Positions 25,984 to 33,773 of a stretch of DNA of 64,000 bases are shown one piece after another; positions within the stretch are counted from its first letter, which is position 1, and each line of letters begins with the position of its first letter. A program made the position numbers and the translations under genes. The stretch is from Algibacter sp. L1A34 (GTDB lineage: Bacteria > Bacteroidota > Bacteroidia > Flavobacteriales > Flavobacteriaceae), in assembly GCF_009796805.1 (NCBI RefSeq), contig NZ_CP047029.1, forward strand, positions 3,796,001 to 3,860,000. The letters are read 5' to 3'. The notes beneath the pieces were generated by a model, which was given only the letters and a program-made list of their open reading frames with translations, was not told where the DNA came from and ran no database searches.

Positions 25984-26238
25984 TTATTCAAATGGCTCTT
26001 TTGGGAGATTTTTTAAATTTTTTATATATCTGTCATTATCAAATGGTTTACTCATTTTAATAATCTCAAACAATTCTACAGCTACACACTGTCCTATCAT
26101 TTGTCGCGTTTGAAAGTCATTATATCCAGTATTTGTCAATTGGTTATATATGATTTTTGTTTCCGGAGGATCATTATTTTCCAGTTGATTTTTTACTATT
26201 TCTGATATCTGCTCTCTTAATATTTCATTTTCTTTCAT
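25984..26238 (-). CDS. Hypothetical protein, first gene of a two-gene cassette
   Basis: An 84-residue protein from the ATG at 26238 (MKENEILREQ). It is predicted to be helical and soluble, with the stretch NNDPPETKIIYNQL and a C-terminal FDNDRYIKNLKNLPKEP. The pattern is reminiscent of small conserved bacterial proteins without known function, but I cannot name a family. It starts about 25 bp after the boundary of repeat B, as expected for the first gene in a cassette. Confidence 0.6.
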   Translation of the reverse strand: MKENEILREQISEIVKNQLENNDPPETKIIYNQLTNTGYNDFQTRQMIGQCVAVELFEIIKMSKPFDNDRYIKNLKNLPKEPFE

Positions 26239-26263
26239 GTTCAAACGGTTTTCTTGCTTGTGC

Positions 26264-26396
26264 CTAACGTTTATGTATAAAAATATTGCCGGTTTGTATG
26301 CGAGGATTTCCCGAAAGAAAATCAGAAGCTAGCAAACAAAGCAACTAACATTGGTTAAGCTAAAAATAGCAATTTTTTATATACTGTGTTGTAAAA
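26264..26396. repeat. attC-like repeat B
   Basis: An imperfect palindrome of about 130 bp running from TAACGTTTATGTATAAAAATATTGC to GCAATTTTTTATATACTGTGTTGT. The outer arms are complementary, and the inner hairpin GATTTCCCGAAAGAAAATC is near 26303-26322. It separates the two-gene cassette (25704-26238) from the gene at 26416-26922. Confidence 0.75.
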
Positions 26397-26415
26397 CGTT
26401 TTTAATCCAAAGCAA

Positions 26416-26922
26416 TTATTCCTGATATCTTTCATTTTTTGGTAAAGTCCATATGTTGAGAACTCTGCTTTTAAGTCCATTTGCACTATCTGGCTCAACA
26501 ATTTCTATCTCCGTAATACAAATTAATGCTATGTTATATTTTTCGCTTTCTAATAAATAGCCATCAATATAGATTTTTCCTTTTTTTTTCAATCCGAAAA
26601 ATTGATTCAATTCTGATTGATTTTTGCTTTCTGGAATTTTTTTTAAATCCACAAATAATATTCCTTGTTCGGTGAGATTATAATAGTCAATCAGTTCTTT
26701 ATTCGGAACCTCTTTTAATATTGACATTTCATTGATTTTAGATTTTATCTCATCCTCTGAAGTTCCCAAACTTTTTATTAAATATTCATTTCCAATAATA
26801 TTTTGATTGAAAATGAAAGATGGTTTTTGAGTTTTTGCTTGTGGTAGTTTTATATAATCTTCCTGAGAAAAAATGTTTATTGAAACTAATAGCATCAAAA
26901 TTAATATCAGTATTTTTCGCAT
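26416..26922 (-). CDS. Hypothetical exported protein, cassette gene
   Basis: A 168-residue protein with a clear signal peptide (MRKILILILMLLVSINIFSQ) and a mature part of mixed strand character without recognisable motifs. It occupies one repeat-bounded unit whose ends are the inverted pair GTTGTAAAA (26388-26396) and TTTTACAAC (26933-26941). The start codon is 15 bp from repeat C, so there is little space for a private promoter. Confidence 0.65.
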   Translation of the reverse strand: MRKILILILMLLVSINIFSQEDYIKLPQAKTQKPSFIFNQNIIGNEYLIKSLGTSEDEIKSKINEMSILKEVPNKELIDYYNLTEQGILFVDLKKIPESKNQSELNQFFGLKKKGKIYIDGYLLESEKYNIALICITEIEIVEPDSANGLKSRVLNIWTLPKNERYQE

Positions 26923-26936
26923 TTCTTAAATATTTT

Positions 26937-27125
26937 ACAACGTCTAGGCTATGGTTAGTACGGGAATTAAAAGTATTGAACTTTCAATTAAGCACTTAGC
27001 CAAATTTTTTTATTTTTTTTATCTTTTTTGTACTAAAGCCAAATCAAAAGATTTGGCGGACTTTACTGATAAGTCGGGTTTATACCTTAAAGACTAAAAC
27101 CCGTATTAATTATAGCCATTGTTGT
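26937..27125. repeat. attC-like repeat C, different body, same ends
   Basis: It has the terminal pair ACAAC...GTTGT of the other sites, but its internal sequence is unrelated. The outer arms ACAACGTCTAGGCTATGG... and ...TATAGCCATTGTTGT are complementary over about 25 bp with bulges, ending inside at GTACGGG/CCCGTA. An inner perfect hairpin GCCAAATC-AAAA-GATTTGGC is at 27038-27057. Same architecture with different sequence is how integron attC sites vary. Confidence 0.7.
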
Positions 27126-27133
27126 ACATAGTT

Positions 27134-28363
27134 TTATTCGAATATGTGTTTCCAAATCTTCCCTCTATGTCCTGTAATAAACCCAGTATTATTGTAAAAA
27201 TCGATATTTGTACTATACTCGAAATCTCTAAAACTTAATTTGTTTATCCAAGTAGTTCCTCCGTCATAAGTTTCAAAAACAACATCGTTATTTTGCCATA
27301 TACTTATAGTTTCTGTTATTCCAATTCCTTTACTTTTATTAATAAAATGAAAATCACCTATAAACTGATTACCACTTTTTTCTTCCCAATTACCACTTGT
27401 TATATTGTTTTTAAAATAAACATTTCCTTGATATGACATATACGCTTGTGATTCTTCAATTAGCTGTACATTCGAAATTCCAGCATTACTAGCAGTATCG
27501 GTTTCAAGAATGGTATAGCTGAATATATTATTTATTCCTTGTAAAAGAACAGATTCTCCGCTAGAGTTTACACCAGAGGCAATTAAATTGTTATTATATA
27601 CACTAAAACTGTTAAAATAAAAATCATCCCCAGCTGGACCAGTTGAAAAATTATAAATTAAATCAAAATTACTATTATCATTTGTGTGGTATATTTCTCC
27701 TGATTTACTCACTAAATAGCCATTCGTTGGAGTGCTAAAATGCATGCCAAGTATTTCTGATTCAGAATAACCCCTGTCGAATATTTGATTAAAACTAGTA
27801 CCTCCATCATTTGTGTGATAAAGAATAAAATGGAAATTATCCTTAATTCCAATCCAACCTTCATTTTCATCAATAAAAAAAATGTTTTTCCCTACAAAAG
27901 AACCAAAATCTTTTAGTGCGTGCCAATTATATCCACCATCAGTTGTTTTGTACAATTGCGAACCTACGATTATATAAACGATTTTCTCATTAATCATTTT
28001 TATCCCCCAAATAGTCTCATAGGGGAAATTATAATTTAATGGGAAAGTCCCAATAAGTTTCATAGGAGTTGAATCTATTATCTGATAATCTCCATAAGTT
28101 ATTAAATTGAAATCCTCATTGTAAAGTATAGGCACAATAACTTTCATTTCTTCCGGACTTATAAAAAAAGGCTCTGCTTTTGTACCGCTGAATGAAAAAT
28201 GTGAAATTATGTCTAAATTTTTACCTTTTACAGTTATTGTATCTCCAATTCTTACTTTATTTTGATTGATTTCTATTTCTGTCTTATCAATTGTCAGTTC
28301 ATGTTTTGAACATGAAAAGAAAATAAAAGTAAAAGCAAAGATATATTTAAAAGTGAATTTCAT
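27134..28363 (-). CDS. Lipoprotein with IPT/TIG and Ycf48/BNR-like beta-propeller repeats
   Basis: A protein of about 409 residues from ATG 28363; an upstream ATG at 28372 would add three residues. A lipoprotein signal (FAFTFIFFSC) is followed by an IPT/TIG-like beta domain (~25-100, VRIGDTITVKGKNLD). Repeated propeller blades follow with the motif TTDGGYNW, HTNDGGTSF and TYDGGTTW, typical of Ycf48/BNR-like sensors or binding proteins. It is probably surface- or periplasm-facing. It is a cassette gene between repeats C and D. An IS30-type element is inserted about 18 bp upstream of its start and may affect its expression. Confidence 0.75.
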   Translation of the reverse strand: MKFTFKYIFAFTFIFFSCSKHELTIDKTEIEINQNKVRIGDTITVKGKNLDIISHFSFSGTKAEPFFISPEEMKVIVPILYNEDFNLITYGDYQIIDSTPMKLIGTFPLNYNFPYETIWGIKMINEKIVYIIVGSQLYKTTDGGYNWHALKDFGSFVGKNIFFIDENEGWIGIKDNFHFILYHTNDGGTSFNQIFDRGYSESEILGMHFSTPTNGYLVSKSGEIYHTNDNSNFDLIYNFSTGPAGDDFYFNSFSVYNNNLIASGVNSSGESVLLQGINNIFSYTILETDTASNAGISNVQLIEESQAYMSYQGNVYFKNNITSGNWEEKSGNQFIGDFHFINKSKGIGITETISIWQNNDVVFETYDGGTTWINKLSFRDFEYSTNIDFYNNTGFITGHRGKIWKHIFE

Positions 28364-28381
28364 AGGCTGCATTCAAGGTTC

Positions 28382-29454
28382 TAACGCAACAAACGTTGCT
28401 TTTTTTTAGTGAGTCTAAGCTACAAATTTCAGTTCATTTAGCATAATTTCTTTAGGGGTTTTAAAACCAATAATTTTACGTGGTCTATTGTTTAGTTTTT
28501 CTTGAATTTCTGCTAACCTTTTTTTATCAATTAGGTTAAAGTCTGTTCCTTTTGGAAGGTATCTTCTAATGAGTCCATTTGTGTTTTCATTAGTACCTCT
28601 TTCCCAAGAAGAGTATGGGTGTGCAAAGTAGATTTTCATGCCTGTTTTTTTAGTTATTTGTTGATGTTTAGCCATTTCAATTCCGTTGTCATAAGTCATT
28701 GTTTTCTTGAATATCGGGTTAAGTTTATTTAAATATTTTGAGAACATTTTAGCTACTTCTTTTGAGTTTCTAGCTTTTAATTTAATAATTAAAGTATATC
28801 TAGATTTACGTTCAACAATAGTTCCAATAGCAGATTTATGATCTTTCCCAATCATTAAATCACCTTCCCAATGTCCAATTTCTTGTCTTAGCTCAATATG
28901 CTTAGGCCTATTGTCAATACTGACTTGATTGATTATTTTACTTCCTGTACCTCGTCTTTTTTTAGAAGGCCTACGTCTTGTTTTTTTATGAACCAGTAGT
29001 TTGATGAGTTTTTTGTTTAAGGAAGCCTGAGGGCGTGTGTAAATATACCTGTAAATGGATTCGTGAGAAATAGACATAATAGTATCGTTAGGATATTCTT
29101 CTTTTAATCTTCCAGAAATTTGCTCAGGAGTCCATTCGGATAAAAGGCCTTTATAGACATAGAATCGAAGCCTATTATGAATAGATATTTTATCTGTATT
29201 TCTCTTGTTTAAATAATCATCTTTAGCGTACCAATGAGCAAGTTCAGCAGCGTATTTATCTCTATCAGATTCACCCATTTATTAATTTCTCTAGTGATTG
29301 TAGAACGCGCTCTTTTTAACGTTTTTGAGATATAAGCTTTGGACTTATTTTCGTTTAAAAGAGTCTCAATTTGAATTCTTTCTTTAAGGGTAAGGCGACC
29401 ATTTTTTTTACGTACCATAATAACAAATCTATTAATTTAGATTTGTTGCGTTAA
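28382..29454 (-). mobile_element. IS30 family insertion sequence
   Basis: An element of about 1,073 bp. The terminal inverted repeats are TAACGCAACAAA (28382-28393) and TTTGTTGCGTTA (29442-29453). It is flanked by a candidate 4-bp target duplication GTTC (28378-28381 and 29455-29458); IS30 members usually make 2-4 bp duplications. The single transposase gene is split by a frameshift. It sits inside a cassette of the repeat array, between the cassette's 5' boundary and the lipoprotein gene. Confidence 0.85.
28415..29418 (-). pseudogene. IS30 family transposase, frameshifted
   Basis: The reading frame starts at ATG 29418 (MVRKKNGRLTLKERIQIE), which encodes the N-terminal helix-turn-helix that binds the terminal repeats. 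It leaves frame near REINKW, around 29278. The rest continues in another frame from MGESDRDKYAAELAHWY to the stop at 28415. The DDE core is intact: HWEGDLMIG, MTYDNGIE and ERGTNENTNGLIRRYLP. Adding one A to the AAA run at the junction would restore an unbroken protein of about 335 residues. A one-base loss is therefore the simplest explanation, and the copy is probably not self-mobile. Confidence 0.85.
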
Positions 29455-29489
29455 GTTCTTGAGTACAGCTAGGTTTGTTTAAATTATGT

Positions 29490-29620
29490 ACAACGTTTAT
29501 GTGTAAGGAACGTTGCGTGTTTGAGTGCGAGGATTTTCCGAAGGAAAATCAGATGCTAGCAAACAAAGCAACGACCAAACGGCTTAACTAAAATAAGCAA
29601 TGTTTTTTACACGGTGTTGT
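29490..29620. repeat. attC-like repeat D
   Basis: A 131-bp imperfect palindrome from ACAACGTTTATGTGTAAGGAACGTTGC to GCAATGTTTTTTACACGGTGTTGT. The inner perfect hairpin GATTTTCC-GAA-GGAAAATC is at 29532-29550. It separates the cassette carrying the insertion sequence from the one at 29632-29982. Confidence 0.75.
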
Positions 29621-29631
29621 ACTGCGTTTTT

Positions 29632-29982
29632 TTATTCCGTTTTCAATTCATTCTTTTTTATTTCTAATCTTTCGGGATATTCACCGTCAAAGTAGGAAAC
29701 AAACTTGTCAGTCAAAATTGCTTTATTTCCCATTTTAGGAATTGAGTCCGAATATTTAAAATATAACGTGTCATTTTTTAATTCCACAGTTCCAGCATAT
29801 ATATCTCCTTTGCGTTCCAATCCGCGAGATTCAAATTCAAACGTTTTGTTTGGATATATTCTTAAATAATTCCAACCTAAAGGAGCTTCTCGGTCAGCCA
29901 AAAGAAGCGTTGCTTTTTTTTCAGTCCGATTGCATGAAGTCAGAGTTAAAATCAGAGTTAATATTATAATTGTGTGTTTCAT
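29632..29982 (-). CDS. Small hypothetical lipoprotein, cassette gene
   Basis: A 116-residue protein from ATG 29982 (MKHTIIILTLILTLTSC), with a textbook lipobox LTSC. The mature part is about 95 residues and predicted to be mostly beta strand; no family is recognised. The unit is bounded by GTTGTACTGC (29616-29625) and its exact complement GCAGTACAAC (29991-30000). A TTG at 29988 is a possible but less likely start. Confidence 0.65.
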   Translation of the reverse strand: MKHTIIILTLILTLTSCNRTEKKATLLLADREAPLGWNYLRIYPNKTFEFESRGLERKGDIYAGTVELKNDTLYFKYSDSIPKMGNKAILTDKFVSYFDGEYPERLEIKKNELKTE

Positions 29983-29995
29983 TCTCAAATGCAGT

Positions 29996-30123
29996 ACAAC
30001 GTTTATTTATAAGAATAGTTGCGGTTTTGTGTGTTAGGATTTTCCGAAGGAAAATCAGACGTAACAAAAGGGCAACGACCTTTGATTAAGCCTAAAATAG
30101 CAATTATTTTTATACTGTGTTGG
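29996..30123. repeat. attC-like repeat E
   Basis: A 128-bp imperfect palindrome from ACAACGTTTATTTATAAGAATAGTTGC to GCAATTATTTTTATACTGTGTTGG. The inner perfect hairpin GATTTTCC-GAA-GGAAAATC is near 30038-30056. The central part differs slightly from B and D (GTAACAAAAGGGCAACGACC). Confidence 0.75.
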
Positions 30124-30133
30124 CAATAGTATT

Positions 30134-30679
30134 TTATTCCATAATGTTTATTTTTCCAGAGTTCAAATACTTTTTTCCAAAAACACCTTTCTGAAAATCT
30201 ATCTTTATTGTGTCTCCTTCTTTTATTTTATTCAGGTCAGATTCCGCAAACTTTTTTTCAGTTCTTTCAAAATATTGGTCTTCTAATGACCTAATTCCGA
30301 CTTCTCCATTTTTCATAACGTAAGTGATTTCAAAACGTTCGGTCACGGTATCAGTACTACTCATTCGGTTTATAAATAATCCAGAAGCAATTATGATGCT
30401 TTGAATCCAGATAAAATATACAACTCCCATAAATACAGAAAAAGCGAAAGTCTTCATTATTCTAAGCGTTATGTCATTTTCGATTGATAAAAACTTGTAA
30501 AAAACGAAAACAGAAATTAGAAATACAATTCCGATAACGATTAGCGTATCAGTCTGCTCAAAGTCAATCAAATCTCTTTCTAAATAGAAATTATATTGGT
30601 AAGGAACAAGAATTTTATAGATGAGAAGGAAAATTCCAATCCCAACTAGCCATTTCCAATTTCGCTTGAGTCTTTCCAT
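30134..30679 (-). CDS. Hypothetical membrane protein, cassette gene
   Basis: A 181-residue protein with three hydrophobic helices in its first 110 residues (for example LVGIGIFLLIYKILV). A soluble C-terminal part of small beta-domain character follows (EGDTIKIDFQKGVFGKKYL). No family is recognised. It is the first unit in the array by direction of transcription and is bounded by GTTGGCAATA (30119-30128) and its exact complement TATTGCCAAC (30682-30691). Confidence 0.65.
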   Translation of the reverse strand: MERLKRNWKWLVGIGIFLLIYKILVPYQYNFYLERDLIDFEQTDTLIVIGIVFLISVFVFYKFLSIENDITLRIMKTFAFSVFMGVVYFIWIQSIIIASGLFINRMSSTDTVTERFEITYVMKNGEVGIRSLEDQYFERTEKKFAESDLNKIKEGDTIKIDFQKGVFGKKYLNSGKINIME

Positions 30680-30993
30680 ATTATTGCCAACAATTATATA
30701 TAGTTATATGTTAACTATATACTTATTATGTCTACTAATGTATAACTTTTACTTCAAAATTTTTATTACTTCTATGTTATTCTTTTCTAGATGATAATAG
30801 TTAATAATTCTTTTTAATTTAAAGCCATCGTTATTAAGCCAACTAATTCTGCTATAAACTTACAGAAGTATAAACTCAATACTTTACGGTTTTCCGTATT
30901 CAGCTAAAAAAAGTATAAAATTTTAAAATAAAACAAAAAAAAGACCAAGCTTCTCAGCTTGATCTTCTTTAATAATCTTTCAAATAATTGAAA
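30680..30993. other. Upstream boundary of the cassette array
   Basis: This 314-bp region includes the outer half-site TATTGCCAAC (30682-30691). I see no complete attC-like repeat, integrase gene or attI-like site here. The terminator of the neighbouring helicase lies at its right end. The rest is AT-rich and unassigned. Confidence 0.4.
30931..30964 (-). terminator. Rho-independent terminator after the DEFD helicase
   Basis: GACCAAGCT and AGCTTGATC make a 9-bp stem (one G-T pair) with a TCTC loop, followed on the minus strand by a run of Ts. It lies 30 bp after the helicase stop. Confidence 0.85.
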
Positions 30994-32304
30994 CTAAATA
31001 ATATAAGTCCGCACTTTTCTTTTCTTCAGTCTTAAGTTATTTGTTTGGGCAATAATACTTTTAATTTTATCTGTAGGTATGGCCACAAAGGCACAATCTT
31101 GTTTAAGTTCTATAACGCCAATTTCAGTTTTATCTAAATGGCATTGTTTAAAAAGTAGTCCAGCAATGTCACCTTTAGAGATTTTATCTTTTCGTCCGCC
31201 AGAAATAAATAACGTACTCCATGGCGTTCCTATTTTTATCGTTTTACCAATAGGCACTACAGTCTCGGTAGTTTCTATAAACTCGGGCGAGGTTTCTTTT
31301 TCCCATTGTAAAACATAAGCCGTTCCTGCAGCATTCATTCGAGCTGTTCTACCATTTCTATGTGTGAACTCTTCGGCTTTTAAGGGTAATTGATAATGAA
31401 TAATATAGTTAAGTTCTGGAATATCTAAACCACGAGCCGCCAAATCTGTGGCTATAATAATTTGATGTGTTCCGTTCCTAAATTTTATTAAAGCACGTTC
31501 TCTATCCATTTGTTCCATGCCTCCATGGAAACAGCCGTGAGCCATTTTATTATCGGTTAAAAAATCGCTTACAAACTGAATGGTATCTTTAAAATTACAG
31601 AAAATAATACCGGGATTGTTACCAATATCGTGTAATAAATCGACTAACGTTTGCAGCTTATTTTTATCTGGAGATACTACTTTTTTAATTTCTAATTTAG
31701 ACACTTTGGTATCTAAATAATCTATAACGAGTTCGTTTTCTAAACCAACAAACTTTGGGATTTCAATATCTTGGGTTGCCGAAGTTAAAATTCGTTTTTT
31801 AATATAAGGCAGACTGGTAATAATCTCGCTCATTTCCTTCTCGAACCCCACTTCTAGAGATTTATCAAATTCATCTAAAACCAATGTTTTAATATCTTCG
31901 ACTATAAAGGTTTCGCGACGTAAATGATCGGCAATACGGCCCGGTGTGCCCACTAAAATGGCTGGTGTATGCGCTAAGTCTATTCTATCTTTAGAGAAGT
32001 TACGACCGCCATAAACGGCATTGGCTTTAAAACCAGAGCCCATAGTGCGGATTACTTGTTCTATTTGTATGGCCAACTCTCGCGAAGGCACTAAAATAAG
32101 TAACTGTACGTTTTCGCAATCTTTATCTAATGCGGTAATAGTTGGTAATAAAAAGGCCAGTGTTTTACCGGTTCCCGTAGGCGATAAAAGCACAGTGTTT
32201 TCAACGTTTGTAATAGACAACAAGGCTTCTTCCTGCATGGAATTTAGCGCTTTAATATTCAGTTTATCTAAAATATGTTGTTGTGTTCTTCTAAATTTAT
32301 CCAT
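30994..32304 (-). CDS. DEAD-box family RNA helicase, DEFD variant with C-terminal RNA-binding domain
   Basis: A 436-residue superfamily 2 helicase. The motifs are all present: SPTGTGKT (I), PSRELAIQ (Ia), TPGRIADHL (Ib), LVLDEFDKSL (II, DEFD instead of DEAD), TSATQD (III), ATDLAARGLD (V) and HRNGRTARM (VI). The last ~70 residues (from DKISKGDIAGLLFKQ) look like the DbpA-type RNA-recognition domain that targets 23S rRNA in ribosome assembly. Its ATG lies just after the upstream helicase's stop (3-bp gap), so the two helicases are co-transcribed. The unit ends at a strong terminator. Confidence 0.92.
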   Translation of the reverse strand: MDKFRRTQQHILDKLNIKALNSMQEEALLSITNVENTVLLSPTGTGKTLAFLLPTITALDKDCENVQLLILVPSRELAIQIEQVIRTMGSGFKANAVYGGRNFSKDRIDLAHTPAILVGTPGRIADHLRRETFIVEDIKTLVLDEFDKSLEVGFEKEMSEIITSLPYIKKRILTSATQDIEIPKFVGLENELVIDYLDTKVSKLEIKKVVSPDKNKLQTLVDLLHDIGNNPGIIFCNFKDTIQFVSDFLTDNKMAHGCFHGGMEQMDRERALIKFRNGTHQIIIATDLAARGLDIPELNYIIHYQLPLKAEEFTHRNGRTARMNAAGTAYVLQWEKETSPEFIETTETVVPIGKTIKIGTPWSTLFISGGRKDKISKGDIAGLLFKQCHLDKTEIGVIELKQDCAFVAIPTDKIKSIIAQTNNLRLKKRKVRTYII

Positions 32305-32307
32305 TGC

Positions 32308-33648
32308 CTAATGTTTCTTTTTCTTCTTTAGAGTCGCTGGTTTTTCAACTATAGTATTGTTTTCTGCAATGTAATTGGATAAAATTTTATCTACCAATTC
32401 TTCTTTTGTTAAATGATGAAAAATAGTTTTCACCTTGGCTTTAAATTCTTCTGGAATATCGCGGTTTGGTTTGGTTTTAAATATTTTCCTAGCCCAAATT
32501 AATCCGTTATTTTCTTCGATACTTTTAGCATCTGCTTTTTGGTATGCTTTAAATTTAATTCCTAGTTCTGCTTCGAAATCTGGAATATCCTGAACTTCAT
32601 CTTGTTGAATAACACTTAAAGATAAACCAGTAGCTCCTGCCCTAGCCGTACGCCCGCTACGGTGTACATAAGCATCGTAAGTATCTGGTAAATGATAGTT
32701 TACCACAAAGGCTAAATCTTTAACATCGATACCACGTGCTGCCAAATCTGTGGCTACTAAAATATTGATGTGTCCTTCTCTAAATTGCCCCATAATACGA
32801 TCCCGAATTCCTTGAGATAAGCTACCGTGTATAGCACCAGATGAGAATTTGTTTATGGCTAAGTTTTTAGCGAGTTTGTTTACAGCTGCTTTAGTTTTAC
32901 AGAATATAATACCGCGTTGCCCATCGTTAGAATTTAAAAAATGCATAAGTACATTTAGTTTTTCTATAGGTTCTACCACCACATATTGATGATCGATACC
33001 TTGATGACCAGTAGTTTCCATATCGGCCTCGATAGTTACCACATGTTTAGATAAACAATTTTGTACTAATTGCTTAATGGTTCCTGGCATGGTTGCGGTA
33101 AACAATAACGTACGGCGTGTTTTTGGTAAGGCTTTTATAATAGCATCTACACCTTCTTTGTGTGCGCTAACCATTTCATCGGCTTCATCTAAAACAAAAT
33201 ATGTAATTTCTTTTACGTTTATCGCGTTTCTTTCTATTAAATCGGCTAAACGTCCAGGCGTTGCCACAACAATATGTGTGGTCTCCTTTAATTTTTCTAT
33301 TTGTGGTTTTATCGGGATGCCTCCAAATACACCTGCAATAGAAACCTGTAAATCTTCTGCATTAAAATCTTCTAAGTTTTTAAAAATCTGTTGACCCAAC
33401 TCTCGTGTTGGAGCTAAAATTACAGCTTGTATATTGGTTTTACTGCTATCTATTAATTGAAGTAATGGTAAACCAAAAGCCGCTGTTTTTCCCGTTCCCG
33501 TTTTTGCAATGGCAACAACATCGTCGGTTTTGGTTAAAATTACTGGTATTGCTTTTTCTTGAATATCTGTTGGTATCGTTATATTTAACGTTGCTAAACT
33601 ACTTTGTAATACAGCATTAATACCTAAACTAGAAAATGATTGTGACAT
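32308..33648 (-). CDS. DEAD/DEAH box RNA helicase (RhlE-like)
   Basis: A 446-residue ATP-dependent RNA helicase with classical motifs: a Q-motif region (PTDIQEKAIPVIL), AKTGTGKT, PTRELGQQ, TPGRLADL, VLDEADEM, FTATMPG, ATDLAARGID and HRSGRTARAG. The C-terminal tail is rich in lysine (ATLKKKKKH), as in RhlE/CsdA-like proteins that unwind rRNA or mRNA in the cold. It is the first gene of a two-helicase unit. The cold-shock gene lies about 130 bp upstream on the same strand, behind its own terminator. Confidence 0.94.
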   Translation of the reverse strand: MSQSFSSLGINAVLQSSLATLNITIPTDIQEKAIPVILTKTDDVVAIAKTGTGKTAAFGLPLLQLIDSSKTNIQAVILAPTRELGQQIFKNLEDFNAEDLQVSIAGVFGGIPIKPQIEKLKETTHIVVATPGRLADLIERNAINVKEITYFVLDEADEMVSAHKEGVDAIIKALPKTRRTLLFTATMPGTIKQLVQNCLSKHVVTIEADMETTGHQGIDHQYVVVEPIEKLNVLMHFLNSNDGQRGIIFCKTKAAVNKLAKNLAINKFSSGAIHGSLSQGIRDRIMGQFREGHINILVATDLAARGIDVKDLAFVVNYHLPDTYDAYVHRSGRTARAGATGLSLSVIQQDEVQDIPDFEAELGIKFKAYQKADAKSIEENNGLIWARKIFKTKPNRDIPEEFKAKVKTIFHHLTKEELVDKILSNYIAENNTIVEKPATLKKKKKH

Positions 33649-33717
33649 AAATTATATTTTGTGCAAAGATAGTAGAGTTTTGCTGGTTTTATAGATTTAT
33701 AATTGAAGTATTATGGC

Positions 33718-33755
33718 ATAAAAAAAAGCCTATCCAAATAATGGATAGGCTTTTA
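33718..33755 (-). terminator. Rho-independent terminator after the cold-shock gene
   Basis: AAGCCTATCC and GGATAGGCTT form a perfect 10-bp stem with a 7-nt loop; A- and T-runs on both sides make it possibly bidirectional. It lies about 20 bp after the csp stop codon. Confidence 0.88.
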
Positions 33756-33773
33756 AAATAAAGAGGGTATATG

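Noticed and set aside
28415-29418. Programmed frameshift in the IS30 transposase
   Set aside because: No slippery heptamer or downstream structure is evident; a one-base loss in an A-run restores the family sequence and is simpler.
25570-30123. CRISPR-like array
   Set aside because: Repeats are long imperfect palindromes separated by genes of different length, not short direct repeats with uniform spacers, and no cas gene is near.
25570-30123. REP/BIME or MITE family as explanation for the palindromes
   Set aside because: Not excluded without genome data, but the unit-specific inverted termini and the differing body of site C fit cassette recombination sites better.
30692-30993. Integron integrase or attI site
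   Set aside because: No recombinase-like reading frame on either strand and no attC-like palindrome in this gap.
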